From CAVRZY01 sp963725415 (GTDB lineage Bacteria > Acidobacteriota > Terriglobia > Bryobacterales > Bryobacteraceae), in NCBI GenBank assembly GCA_963725415.1, contig CAVRZY010000093.1:1-29089 (forward strand): a DNA stretch of 29,089 bases. Direction: 5' to 3'. The position numbers were made by a program, and so were the translations under genes. Below, piece after piece: positions 15,472 through 26,234 of this stretch. Within the stretch, counting starts at the first letter, position 1; the number at the start of each line of letters is the position of its first letter. The notes beneath the pieces are model-generated. The model saw only the letters and a list, made by a program, of their open reading frames with translations. It was not told the origin of the DNA and searched no databases.

Positions 15472-16682
15472 CGGAAGAGCTCCCTTACTTTCTCGATCCC
15501 GTGAATCAGCGCGTCGATCTCATCGGTGGTGTTGTAGAAGGCCAGGGAGGCTCGCGTGGTGGCTGGTACTCCAAAGCGCTCCATCACCGGTTGGGCGCAA
15601 TGGTGACCGGCGCGGACCGCGACGCCTTCCCGATCCAGGATCGTGCCCACGTCGTGTGGATGGACGCCATCAACAACGAAGGAAAGGACGGCGGCCTTCT
15701 CGCGGGCAGTGCCGATCAGCCGCACTTCCGGAATCCGGGTCAGGGCCCGAGTCGCGTAGGTCAGCAACTCGTGCTCGTAAGCGGCAATCTCCTCCAGCCC
15801 CACCCGGTTGACGTAGTCGATGGCGGCGCCCAGGCCGATGGTCCCGGCGATATTGGGGGTTCCGGCCTCGAACTTGTAGGGCAACTCGTTGTAGAAGGTC
15901 TGCTCGAAGGTGACCGAGCGGACCATGTCTCCTCCGCCCTGGTAGGGAGGCATGGCCTCGAGCAACGCGGCCCTGCCGTACACCACCCCGATCCCGGTCG
16001 GCCCGTAGAGCTTGTGGCCCGAGAAGGCATAGAAGTCGCAACCCAGTTTCTGGACATCGACCTTCAGGTGCGGCACCGCCTGCGCCCCATCCACCAGAAC
16101 GGGCACATTCGAGCGGTGCGTCATCTCGATGATCCGCCGGATGGGGTTGATGGTACCCAAGGCATTGGATACGTGGGCCACTGCAACCAACCTGGTCCGC
16201 GGCCCCAGCAATCGCTTGAACTCCTCGAGCACGATCTCGCCATGGTCATTGATCGGCGCCACCCGCAGCACGGCGCCTTTCTCCTGGCACAACAACTGCC
16301 AGGGCACGATGTTGGAGTGGTGCTCGAGCGCCGAAATGAGGACTTCATCGCCCGCCGCCACGTGAGCCCGGCCGTAGCTCTGCGCCACCAGGTTGATGGC
16401 TTCCGTCGTGCCTCGGACGAAGACGATTTCCCTGGATTCCTCCGCGTTGAGGAACCGCTGGACAGTCACCCGAGCCGCTTCGTAGGCCTCGGTGGCCCGC
16501 TCGCTCAGCCGGTGAACGCCCCGGTGGATGTTGGCGCAATCCGCCAGGTAAAAGTGGTCGAGCGCCTCCAGAACCGCGCGCGGCTTCTGGGTGGTGGCGG
16601 CGTTGTCGAGGTACACCAGCGGCTTTCCGTACACGGTCTGTTTCAGGGCCGGGAAATCTTGGCGGATCTTAGAGACGAGCAA
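15468..16682 (-). CDS. sufS: SufS group II cysteine desulfurase
   Basis: A 404-residue PLP enzyme that removes sulfur from cysteine for Fe-S assembly. LVYLDNAATTQKP is at 22-34, the PLP Lys224 is in FSGHKLYGPTG, and the persulfide Cys362 is in RAGHHCAQP, the RxGHHC context of group II (SufS) desulfurases. It begins with TTG at 16682, overlapping sufD by 14 nt; a strong GGAGG lies 6 nt before it, inside the end of sufD, and there is no better start. Its partner sufU follows with a 4-nt overlap. Confidence 0.95.
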   Translation of the reverse strand: MLVSKIRQDFPALKQTVYGKPLVYLDNAATTQKPRAVLEALDHFYLADCANIHRGVHRLSERATEAYEAARVTVQRFLNAEESREIVFVRGTTEAINLVAQSYGRAHVAAGDEVLISALEHHSNIVPWQLLCQEKGAVLRVAPINDHGEIVLEEFKRLLGPRTRLVAVAHVSNALGTINPIRRIIEMTHRSNVPVLVDGAQAVPHLKVDVQKLGCDFYAFSGHKLYGPTGIGVVYGRAALLEAMPPYQGGGDMVRSVTFEQTFYNELPYKFEAGTPNIAGTIGLGAAIDYVNRVGLEEIAAYEHELLTYATRALTRIPEVRLIGTAREKAAVLSFVVDGVHPHDVGTILDREGVAVRAGHHCAQPVMERFGVPATTRASLAFYNTTDEIDALIHGIEKVRELFR

Positions 16683-17889
16683 GTACTTCCTCCGTGAGTT
16701 GGGATCGAATGGGCGCCACTTTGACGCGCTCGATCATGTCGCTGGCGAAAGCGTAGGTGAGCAGGCGGCGGGCATCCTGGAGGGCGATCCCGCGCGAGCG
16801 CAAGTAAAACACTGCTTCCGGGTCCACCTGCCCGACCGTGGCGCCGTGGGTGCAGCGCACGTCGTCCGCGTAGATCTCAAGCTGCGGCTTGGTGCTGATG
16901 ACGGCCTTCTCCGAGAGCAGCAGGTTCTTGTTCCGCTGGATGGCGTCGGTTTTCTGGGCGTCCTTGCGCACGATGATCCGGCCATGGAAGACGCCCTGCG
17001 CCGAGCCGTCCAGGATGCCCTTGTAAAGCTCGCGGCTGGCGCAGCGCGGCGTGGCGTGGTCGATGGTGGTGTAGTTGTCCACGTGCTGCTCGCCGGTGCA
17101 TACGTAGAGGCCGTTCAAGGCGCATTCGGCGCCTTCGCCGTTGAGAGTAACTCTCAACTCGTTCCGGGCCAGCGCGCTGCCCAGGGCGATCGAGTGCGAG
17201 GTGAAGTTGCTGCTGCGCGCCTGTTGAACCGCCAGTGCCCCGAAGTGGAAGGTCCTGTCACTCTCCTTCTGGAGCTTGCAGTGCTCGAGGACCGAGCCTT
17301 CGTCGGCCACCATCTCGGTGACTGCGTTCGTGAAGTGGACTCCCCGCTCCTGGCCCAGGTACTCCTCGACAATCGTGGCTTGGCTGTTGCGGCCCAGCAC
17401 GATAAGGTTCCGCACATAGGAAACGGACGGCAGGCCATGGGCTTGGCCTGCGAAGACCAGATGAATCGGTTCATCCAGGACGACGCCATTGGGGATATGG
17501 ATGAACACGCCATCCGACAGAAAGGCGGTGTTTAGCGCCACCAGGGCGTTGTTGTCGTAGCCGGCATATCGGCCCAAATACTCTTCGACCAACTGGGGAT
17601 CAGCCTCGGCCAGGGTGGTGACCGTGACACCTTTCACGGCAACCGTTCCCTGATGGTCACGGCTCTGAATCGATTGGCGGGCGCGCTCGAATGGGATTCT
17701 CGTCCATGGAGCAAGGTTGGTGTACTTCCAGTCTTCGTTCCGCGTGCTGGGGAAGCCCAGCGCGGTGAAGCGCTGGAGGGCGTCTTCGCGCAGACGGCGC
17801 AACCACGGGCGCGCGTCCCTTTCCAGCGAGGCAAAGCTCGCCAGATAGGTTTCCTGGCTCTCGTGAACCCCGATCAGCGCGGCAGACAT
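16669..17889 (-). CDS. sufD: SufD, Fe-S scaffold complex subunit
   Basis: A 406-residue SufB/D-type beta-helix protein. It starts MSAALIGVHESQETYL, has NEDWKYTNLAPW near residues 50-62 and ends in the conserved segment with HGATVGQVDPEAVFYLRSRGI, whose His and Glu fit SufD. SufD pairs with SufB on a SufC dimer to build Fe-S clusters in the cytoplasm. In the raw sequence it appears fused to sufC in one 655-codon frame, but this comes from a 1-nt insertion in sufC; ATG 17889 is the natural start, 13 nt before the restored sufC stop. It overlaps sufS by 14 nt. Confidence 0.93.
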   Translation of the reverse strand: MSAALIGVHESQETYLASFASLERDARPWLRRLREDALQRFTALGFPSTRNEDWKYTNLAPWTRIPFERARQSIQSRDHQGTVAVKGVTVTTLAEADPQLVEEYLGRYAGYDNNALVALNTAFLSDGVFIHIPNGVVLDEPIHLVFAGQAHGLPSVSYVRNLIVLGRNSQATIVEEYLGQERGVHFTNAVTEMVADEGSVLEHCKLQKESDRTFHFGALAVQQARSSNFTSHSIALGSALARNELRVTLNGEGAECALNGLYVCTGEQHVDNYTTIDHATPRCASRELYKGILDGSAQGVFHGRIIVRKDAQKTDAIQRNKNLLLSEKAVISTKPQLEIYADDVRCTHGATVGQVDPEAVFYLRSRGIALQDARRLLTYAFASDMIERVKVAPIRSQLTEEVLARL

Positions 17890-18636
17890 GCCGGTTCCTC
17901 CTCCAGCCAGGCGTAACCTTGCTGCTCGAAGCTCCAGCGCCAGATCTTTGCTTCCAGAACGCACGATGCGGCCGTTGTACATAACGTGCACGAAGTCCGG
18001 AACCACGTAGCTCAGAAGCCGCTGGTAGTGCGTTACCAGCAGGATGCCGCGCTGCGGGCTGCGCATCAGGTTGATGCCGTTGGCCACCGCTTTCAGGGCG
18101 TCAATGTCCAGGCCGGAGTCGGTTTCGTCGAGAATCGCCAGCCTGGGTTCGAGGACGGCCAACTGGAAAATCTCGTTGCGCTTCTTCTCCCCTCCGGAGA
18201 AGCCCTCGTTGACGGGCCGGTTCATGAGGGTCTCGCTCATGCCGAGCGCCTTCATTTTTTCTTTGACCAGCGCCAGGAAGTCCATGGCATCGAGGTCCGC
18301 GAGGCCGCGGTGCTTACGCGTGGCGTTCAGCGCCGTACGCAGAAAGTACATGTTACTGACACCTGGGATCTCGACCGGATATTGGAAGGCCAAGAAGATC
18401 CCCTCCCGCGCCCGATCCTCGGGCCTCATCTGGAGGAGGTCTTTGCCTTCGTAGATCACCTGGCCGCGCGTGACTTCGTAAGTCTCGCGCCCGGCCAGCA
18501 CCTGCGCCAGCGTACTCTTCCCCGACCCGTTCGGCCCCATGAGGGCATGCACCTCGCCGGCATTCACCCGGAGGTCAATGCCTTTCAGAATGTCCTTCTC
18601 CCCCACCCTCGCATGTAAGTTGGTGATTTCCAGCAC
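17874..18636 (-). CDS. sufC: SufC, Fe-S assembly ATPase (1-nt frameshift near C-terminus)
   Basis: An ABC-type ATPase of about 253 residues: Walker A GPNGSGKST at 34-42, Q-loop FQYP, signature FSGGEKKRNEI, Walker B LAILDETDSGLD, and HVMYNGRIV near the end. SufC powers conformational change in the SufBCD scaffold. After KDLALEL the raw frame departs from the family; one base fewer at plus 17929-17930 restores the conserved end EQQGYAWLEEE and a TGA at 17874. The uncorrected sequence reads through into sufD. It follows sufB after a 108-nt gap filled by a large inverted repeat. Confidence 0.92.
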
Positions 18637-18660
18637 TGGTTCTCCTCGCTTGTAGCTTTC

Positions 18661-18743
18661 AGCTTGTAGCTTGTAGCTTGTAGCCTGTTGGAGGCGTCCG
18701 GCCTTCCCGGGATCTACAGGCTACTAGCTACGAGCCACAAGCT
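18661..18743. repeat. Large inverted repeat in the sufB-sufC gap
   Basis: Arms 18661-18688 and 18716-18743 pair at 25 of 28 positions, with a 27-nt loop. The left arm is made of tandem AGCTTGT units. It fills the gap, ending 1 nt from the sufB stop codon. It lacks a T-run on the minus strand, so it looks like a stabilising or REP-type hairpin rather than an intrinsic terminator. Confidence 0.7.
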
Positions 18744-18744
18744 C

Positions 18745-20193
<1,449 letters not shown>

Positions 20194-20225
20194 GGCCTTT
20201 GCTCTGAGGAAGCCCTCTGGAATCC

Positions 20226-20254
20226 AGCATAGCCAATCTGTATTAAAAAGTCAA
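20226..20254 (-). promoter_or_regulatory. sigma70-like promoter of the suf operon
   Basis: On the minus strand TTGACT (20254-20249), a 17-nt spacer and TATGCT (20231-20226). Transcription would begin near 20219, leaving a leader of about 25 nt to the sufB ATG. Confidence 0.65.
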
Positions 20255-20258
20255 GATT
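20235..20258. promoter_or_regulatory. Candidate Rrf2 operator in the suf promoter
   Basis: A 24-bp interrupted palindrome, AATCT/AGATT arms with an AT-rich centre, overlaps the -35 box and spacer. Size and position fit an Rrf2-type site (IscR type 1 sites are about 25 bp), but only half of it resembles the IscR consensus. Assignment to the regulator at 14227 is inference. Confidence 0.35.
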
Positions 20259-20333
20259 ATTTTTACGAGCATGTTGGGCACGGGTTCTGGCTGGACAGGG
20301 TAAACAGAATATGAGTTTGCGCGAACGCCCCGG

Positions 20334-20984
20334 TTACCGATCGAGGGCTTTCAACGAGGGTATGTGCTCCCTGGCGCTGGCGCGGGCCAGGACTGCCAAC
20401 CGGCTGAACACGCCGGCCTCGAAAGGGGTCTTAGCTCCAGTCCGCTTCAGGATCTCGCCGCAGTGCCTGCGAAGGTCAAAGTAGATGGCTTCCATCTCTG
20501 TAACGGAAGGGGCGTGCTCGCTCCTCACCAGGGCGTTGCCCAGTTCTCGGAAGACCCCGTCAACACGCCCCTCGTGGATGTGACAATCCGTTCCCCGCAA
20601 GTCGCTCAAGGACTTCTCCATCCGAAGATTCACCGACTCGAAGACGAACCAAGTGTGAATCCCGCTCCCGCTTTCCCTGGCCCAGGCGACGGCCAGGCCC
20701 AGCTCGAAGGGCATGTTGAAGCGGGGCGTACGTGGAGGCCTGCTTTCGAGCTGAACCCGAGAAAGATCGTGAAACGAATAGCGGCAGGTCCGGATTAGAT
20801 CGTAGATTCGGTCGAGCCGTCTCTCGCCACCCGGGATCTCAAGCGTTACCCTGGGCTTCAAACCAAAGGCGGAAATCCCGGCGATGAATGCCAGGTACAG
20901 GTCCTTGAATCCGCGATCGTAGGGAACATTCAAGAAAGCGCTGTATGGGTCAACAGCGAGCGCAGCAGACTGTACCGGCCCCAT
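20334..20984 (-). CDS. TIR/nucleoside deoxyribosyltransferase-like protein, unknown function
   Basis: A 216-residue protein. Residues 16-26 (AFLNVPYDRGF) followed by LYLAFIAGISAFGLKPR suggest a Rossmann-like first strand and helix; RIYDLIRTCRYSFHDLSR (59-76) and RFNMPFELGLAVAW (88-101) follow, and the ELG-x-A with Glu94 resembles the catalytic Glu of nucleoside deoxyribosyltransferases and the Glu region of TIR NADases. The C-terminal half is helical and has no recognised domain. I recall a bacterial family with NCPFD...FNMPLELG features but no assigned role. Its ATG follows the stop of the upstream small gene without any gap, implying coupled translation. A defence or toxin role is a hypothesis from fold and layout only. 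Confidence 0.6.
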   Translation of the reverse strand: MGPVQSAALAVDPYSAFLNVPYDRGFKDLYLAFIAGISAFGLKPRVTLEIPGGERRLDRIYDLIRTCRYSFHDLSRVQLESRPPRTPRFNMPFELGLAVAWARESGSGIHTWFVFESVNLRMEKSLSDLRGTDCHIHEGRVDGVFRELGNALVRSEHAPSVTEMEAIYFDLRRHCGEILKRTGAKTPFEAGVFSRLAVLARASAREHIPSLKALDR

Positions 20985-21200
20985 CTACTTCTTCACTCTG
21001 ACAGCAGTTCTGCGATACTTGCCCCTGCCCGGCGTGGGTGTTTTCGCCCCTTTCCTGGCCACCCCAACTCCCCTCTTGGCTCGCCCACTCTTCTTGAGAA
21101 GCCCCTCCAGCCAAGCCACCTCCTGTTCGGAGACGCCGAGCGTTCCAGCGGTCTCACTGATGGTGGGGAAAGGGGTGGTAATCTCGACGGGGCGTTTCAC
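20985..21200 (-). CDS. Small basic HTH-like protein
   Basis: A 71-residue protein. Residues 11-38 (FPTISETAGTLGVSEQEVAWLE) look like a short helix-turn-helix of the kind that opens many small acidobacterial DNA-binding proteins; the rest is Lys/Arg-rich and probably unstructured (GRAKRGVGVARKGAK). The start is GTG 21200 with AGGAGG about 10 nt upstream; the nearby ATG is out of frame. It directly abuts the TIR/NDT-like gene and sits behind a promoter overlapped by an inverted repeat, so it may be an autoregulator or antitoxin-like partner. DNA binding is inferred, not shown. Confidence 0.6.
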   Translation of the reverse strand: MKRPVEITTPFPTISETAGTLGVSEQEVAWLEGLLKKSGRAKRGVGVARKGAKTPTPGRGKYRRTAVRVKK

Positions 21201-21223
21201 GACGCATCCACCTCCTGCCGACC

Positions 21224-21297
21224 ATGCTAGCCCTCTTCGGCGCTGCGATCAAGCTGACGAGGCTCCGCCTCAGACCGACAAGGCATGTTGCAGCGCC
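21224..21297 (-). promoter_or_regulatory. Promoter with overlapping inverted repeat before the HTH/TIR-like pair
   Basis: Minus strand: TTGATC (21252-21247), 17-nt spacer, TAGCAT (21229-21224). Perfect 8-nt arms GGCGCTGC (21239-21246) and GCAGCGCC (21290-21297) enclose a second stem GAGGC/GCCTC at 21259-21271. The left arm lies in the spacer just beside the -35, as expected for a repressor site. Confidence 0.4.
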
Positions 21298-21301
21298 GTC
21301 T

Positions 21302-21396
21302 TCACCGCAGAGGCGCAGAGGACCCAAAGGCGGCGCAGAGAAATCCTGAGAGGTTTTCTCCGCGTGGCCTCCGCGGCCTCTGCGTCTTTGCGGTGA
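21302..21396. repeat. CGCAGAG-type palindromic genomic repeat
   Basis: The outer arms 21302-21321 and 21377-21396 are complementary at 18 of 20 positions (TCACCGCAGAGGCGCAGAGG). Inner segments such as GCGCAGAGAAA and TTTTCTCCGCG also pair. This belongs to the widely scattered CACCGCAGAG...CTCTGCGGTG palindromes found between genes in many phyla; no function is established. Confidence 0.8.
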
Positions 21397-21439
21397 GAAA
21401 GACTTGACTCACTTACGACTGGGTGATTGCTGAAGGCCC

Positions 21440-21555
21440 CAAAAAAGAAATGCCCACCTCGTTGGGGGAGGTGAGCATCTGATTCCCTGTTCTACCAGGG
21501 CGATGTTCGATGGGAGAATCGGTTCCGACGGAAACGCAACCGTCAAAACCTTTGT
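21440..21555 (-). ncRNA. Candidate small RNA of about 115 nt
   Basis: On the minus strand a promoter-like pair, TTGATT (21590-21585) and TAAGAT (21567-21562) with a 17-nt spacer, predicts a start near 21555. The downstream sequence folds into three hairpins: 21521-21550 (GGTT/AACC and GACGG/CCGTC), 21485-21500 (CCCTG/CAGGG) and 21450-21478, which ends in a T-run. Single-stranded C-rich pieces (CTCCC, loop CCCCAAC) could pair with Shine-Dalgarno sequences. It matches no RNA family I recognise. It could instead be the structured 3' end of the secA-DUF6599 mRNA. The 21591-21739 stretch shows nothing else. Confidence 0.4.
21441..21478 (-). terminator. Rho-independent terminator
   Basis: An 11-bp stem with one mismatch (arms 21450-21460 and 21468-21478, 7-nt loop) is followed on the minus strand by TTTCTTTTTT. 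It is oriented to end transcription of secA and the DUF6599-like gene and/or the candidate small RNA. Confidence 0.8.
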
Positions 21556-21739
21556 GATTGGATCTTATTTCACCCGCGCCTTTAAATCAAGAAAAAAAGC
21601 GGGGAGCGAGCAACGGCTCCAAGCTGTTCGAATCAAACGGCTTGGGGGGCGTTGGGTTTTTCCTCAAGGGCCGCAAAAGACTGTCCCGAGGCGTTTTCCA
21701 GGTGGCGGTTTTCCGTCCAATTAGCAGAAAAAAGGCGGC

Positions 21740-22740
21740 TTACCTGTCGCTCAGGTGAAGCATGATCATGGGGTCCTCGCCCCCGGCACCGCCTCTCCAG
21801 CGCTGGGACAGAGCCCGCACACCGCCGTAGGCCAGGCCGGCCAGAGTGCAGAAAACCAGGAGGATCCCGGTCAGCAGCAGGATGTTTAGAATCAGATCGC
21901 CAACGTTGTCCCGGCGGGTGGGCAGGCGTTCGCTCAAGGTGACCGAAGCCTCGTATCTGACTAGAGCCAGGAGCCTTTCGGCGGCGTCCGGATCCGCAGG
22001 CGATAGGATGACGGCCACCAGCGGTCCACTGCGCTTGGCCATTGTTCCCGGAAGCTTCTGAAAGGCCGCCAGTTGGTCCCTGGCGATGTGCGGGGTGGGG
22101 TAACCGAAGACGACCAGTTTCATTTCCCCGGCCCCGGCGCGAAAGGTGCCCAACTGAGCTTCCGCCCCCATGTGGAAGGCGGCCACCGAGGGTGGGATCC
22201 CGGCCGCAAACTGATCCAGGGAGGTCGGCCCGATCACGTGCCGTTCCGAATTGGGAACCAGGTTAGCCGACGGCAGATAACCCGCCAGACTGGGCAGGGC
22301 TGATTTTTCGAGCTTGGGCAACCGATCCAACAGGCCGGCCAGGTCGGAGACCTGCGGCTTCCAGCCCTCAAAGCGAAGCAGATAGTTGCCGTAGGCCACG
22401 AGCACGCTATCTGGGGTTTCCACGGCCAAGCTTTCCAGCTTCGAGGGCTGGGCAGTGGCAGGACGCTGCCACTGGAACGCGGCGAAGGCTCCAGTGGAGT
22501 CCTTCAGCCGGTAGGCGGTGGCCACAAACTGCTTGTCAGCAGAGCCGTAGACGGCCTGTTCGGCCTGGTCCAGGCCATATTCGTCCCAAAGGGCGCGGTT
22601 GGTCAGCGACACCGCCCGGGAAGCGGTCTTAGCAGCCCCGCCCAGTTGGTCAGGCCAGATGGCCGCCTGAGCCGCATCCCCGGCCAGGCAAACGAGCAGC
22701 CCAACCATCCACAACCCACCTCCCATAACCCACAGCCTTC

Positions 22741-22756
<16 letters not shown>
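21740..22756 (-). CDS. DUF6599-like acidobacterial exported protein
   Basis: About 338 residues from ATG 22756. An N-terminal signal or anchor (RIGRLW then a hydrophobic stretch ending GDAAQA) precedes IWPDQLGG and the features ALWDEYGL, YRLKDSTGAFAAFQWQRP; this resembles DUF6599 proteins of acidobacteria, and I am moderately sure. A membrane segment near residues 285-310 (NILLLTGILLVFCTLAGLAYGG) and a short cytoplasmic tail end it. Function is unknown. ATG 22756 overlaps the secA stop by 16 nt and has GGAAG upstream; longer (22789) and shorter starts (22726, 22708) are possible. The signal-peptide region is encoded by a repetitive GGGTTGTGG-like stretch. Likely co-transcribed with secA. Confidence 0.75.
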
Positions 22757-25575
<2,819 letters not shown>

Positions 25576-25642
25576 TGGGGTGTACTCTCCATTCTACTCC
25601 GGAACTAGCCAGCCCTGAGGCGCTGTGATAGAGAAGTGGAGA

Positions 25643-25861
25643 CTCTGAACTCCTGATGTGGATCGGGACTTAGGCGGTGGCGAGGAAAATGCCCCGATCC
25701 CTCTGGTGGCGCAGGCCCCCAGCCTGCCGGGGTACCCTCTGGGTCGGGCACTCCTGCCGACACCCTGGGCCGAGACGATTCTCGGCCCGGCAGACCGAGA
25801 GTCTGCGCCACAACCTGCAAATCTGGCTCATCCTGAATTCCACGAGCTCAGGAGTTCAGAG
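25643..25861. repeat. 219-bp nested inverted-repeat element (MITE- or REP-like)
   Basis: Perfect 14-nt terminal inverted repeats at 25643-25656 (CTCTGAACTCCTGA) and 25848-25861. Inside is a second pair, GTGGCGCAG (25706-25714) with CTGCGCCAC (25803-25811) and CTGCCGGG (25724-25731) with CCCGGCAG (25786-25793). Each inner arm is also a hairpin (GCAGGC/GCCTGC, GCAGAC/GTCTGC). No coding sequence is present. It fills most of the gap between secA and the AIM24 remnant. Confidence 0.6.
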
Positions 25862-25910
25862 ACTAGTCTCCTGGCACGCTAGAGAGCGTGCGGCACAAGG
25901 GAGCAAGGTT

Positions 25911-26190
25911 CTAGTCTTCGCTCCGGAAGATGCCGCCGAGGGCGCCCAGCGGGCCATGTTCGTCGCCGCCCGTCCAGGTGGGCGCCAGCTCCCGGCGCAG
26001 CTTCTCCAGAGTCATGCTCTGCACGATGATGCGCCCCGGGCCGGTCAGGGTCGCCAGAAACAGGCCCTCCCCCCGAAGATGGCGGTCTTGATCCCGCCGG
26101 CGAGTTGGATATCGTAGTTCACCGGCTCGTCGAAAGCGACGATGCAACCGGCGTCCACCTGAAGGGTTTCCCCGCGCTCAGCGCAAACTC
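25911..26190 (-). pseudogene. AIM24-family (TIGR00266-like) protein, C-terminal remnant
   Basis: Two adjacent frames together encode the last third of an AIM24-domain protein: GETLQVDAGCIVAFDEPVNYDI and GGIKTAIFGG in one frame, then GEGLFLATLTGPGRIIVQS, ending GGIFRSED. They join if one G is added to the run at plus 26069-26074 (C6). The N-terminal two thirds of the domain are missing: upstream of about 26190 homology stops and the leader of the metalloprotease gene begins on the opposite strand. It is therefore a truncated gene, whatever the nature of the frameshift. AIM24-like proteins are of poorly known function. No start codon can be assigned. Confidence 0.75.
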
Positions 26191-26234
26191 TCCCGATCAG
26201 TATCTTACAATGAAAGAAAATAAGTCTCCATTTT

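Noticed and set aside
15501..16697. 398-codon ORF antisense to sufS
   Set aside because: It mirrors the GC-rich codons of sufS, has low-complexity Gly/Arg/His composition and no ribosome site or family features.
16669..18636. A natural SufC-SufD fusion protein
   Set aside because: The conserved SufC end and stop exist in the neighbouring frame, and sufD has its own start at 17889.
21620..21640. GTTCGAATC string resembling a tRNA T-loop
   Set aside because: The flanks do not form a T-stem and no acceptor, D or anticodon arms fit around it.
25584..25600. TAGAAT as a -10 box for secA on the minus strand
   Set aside because: No -35 is visible and the implied start would leave almost no leader and remove part of the ribosome site.
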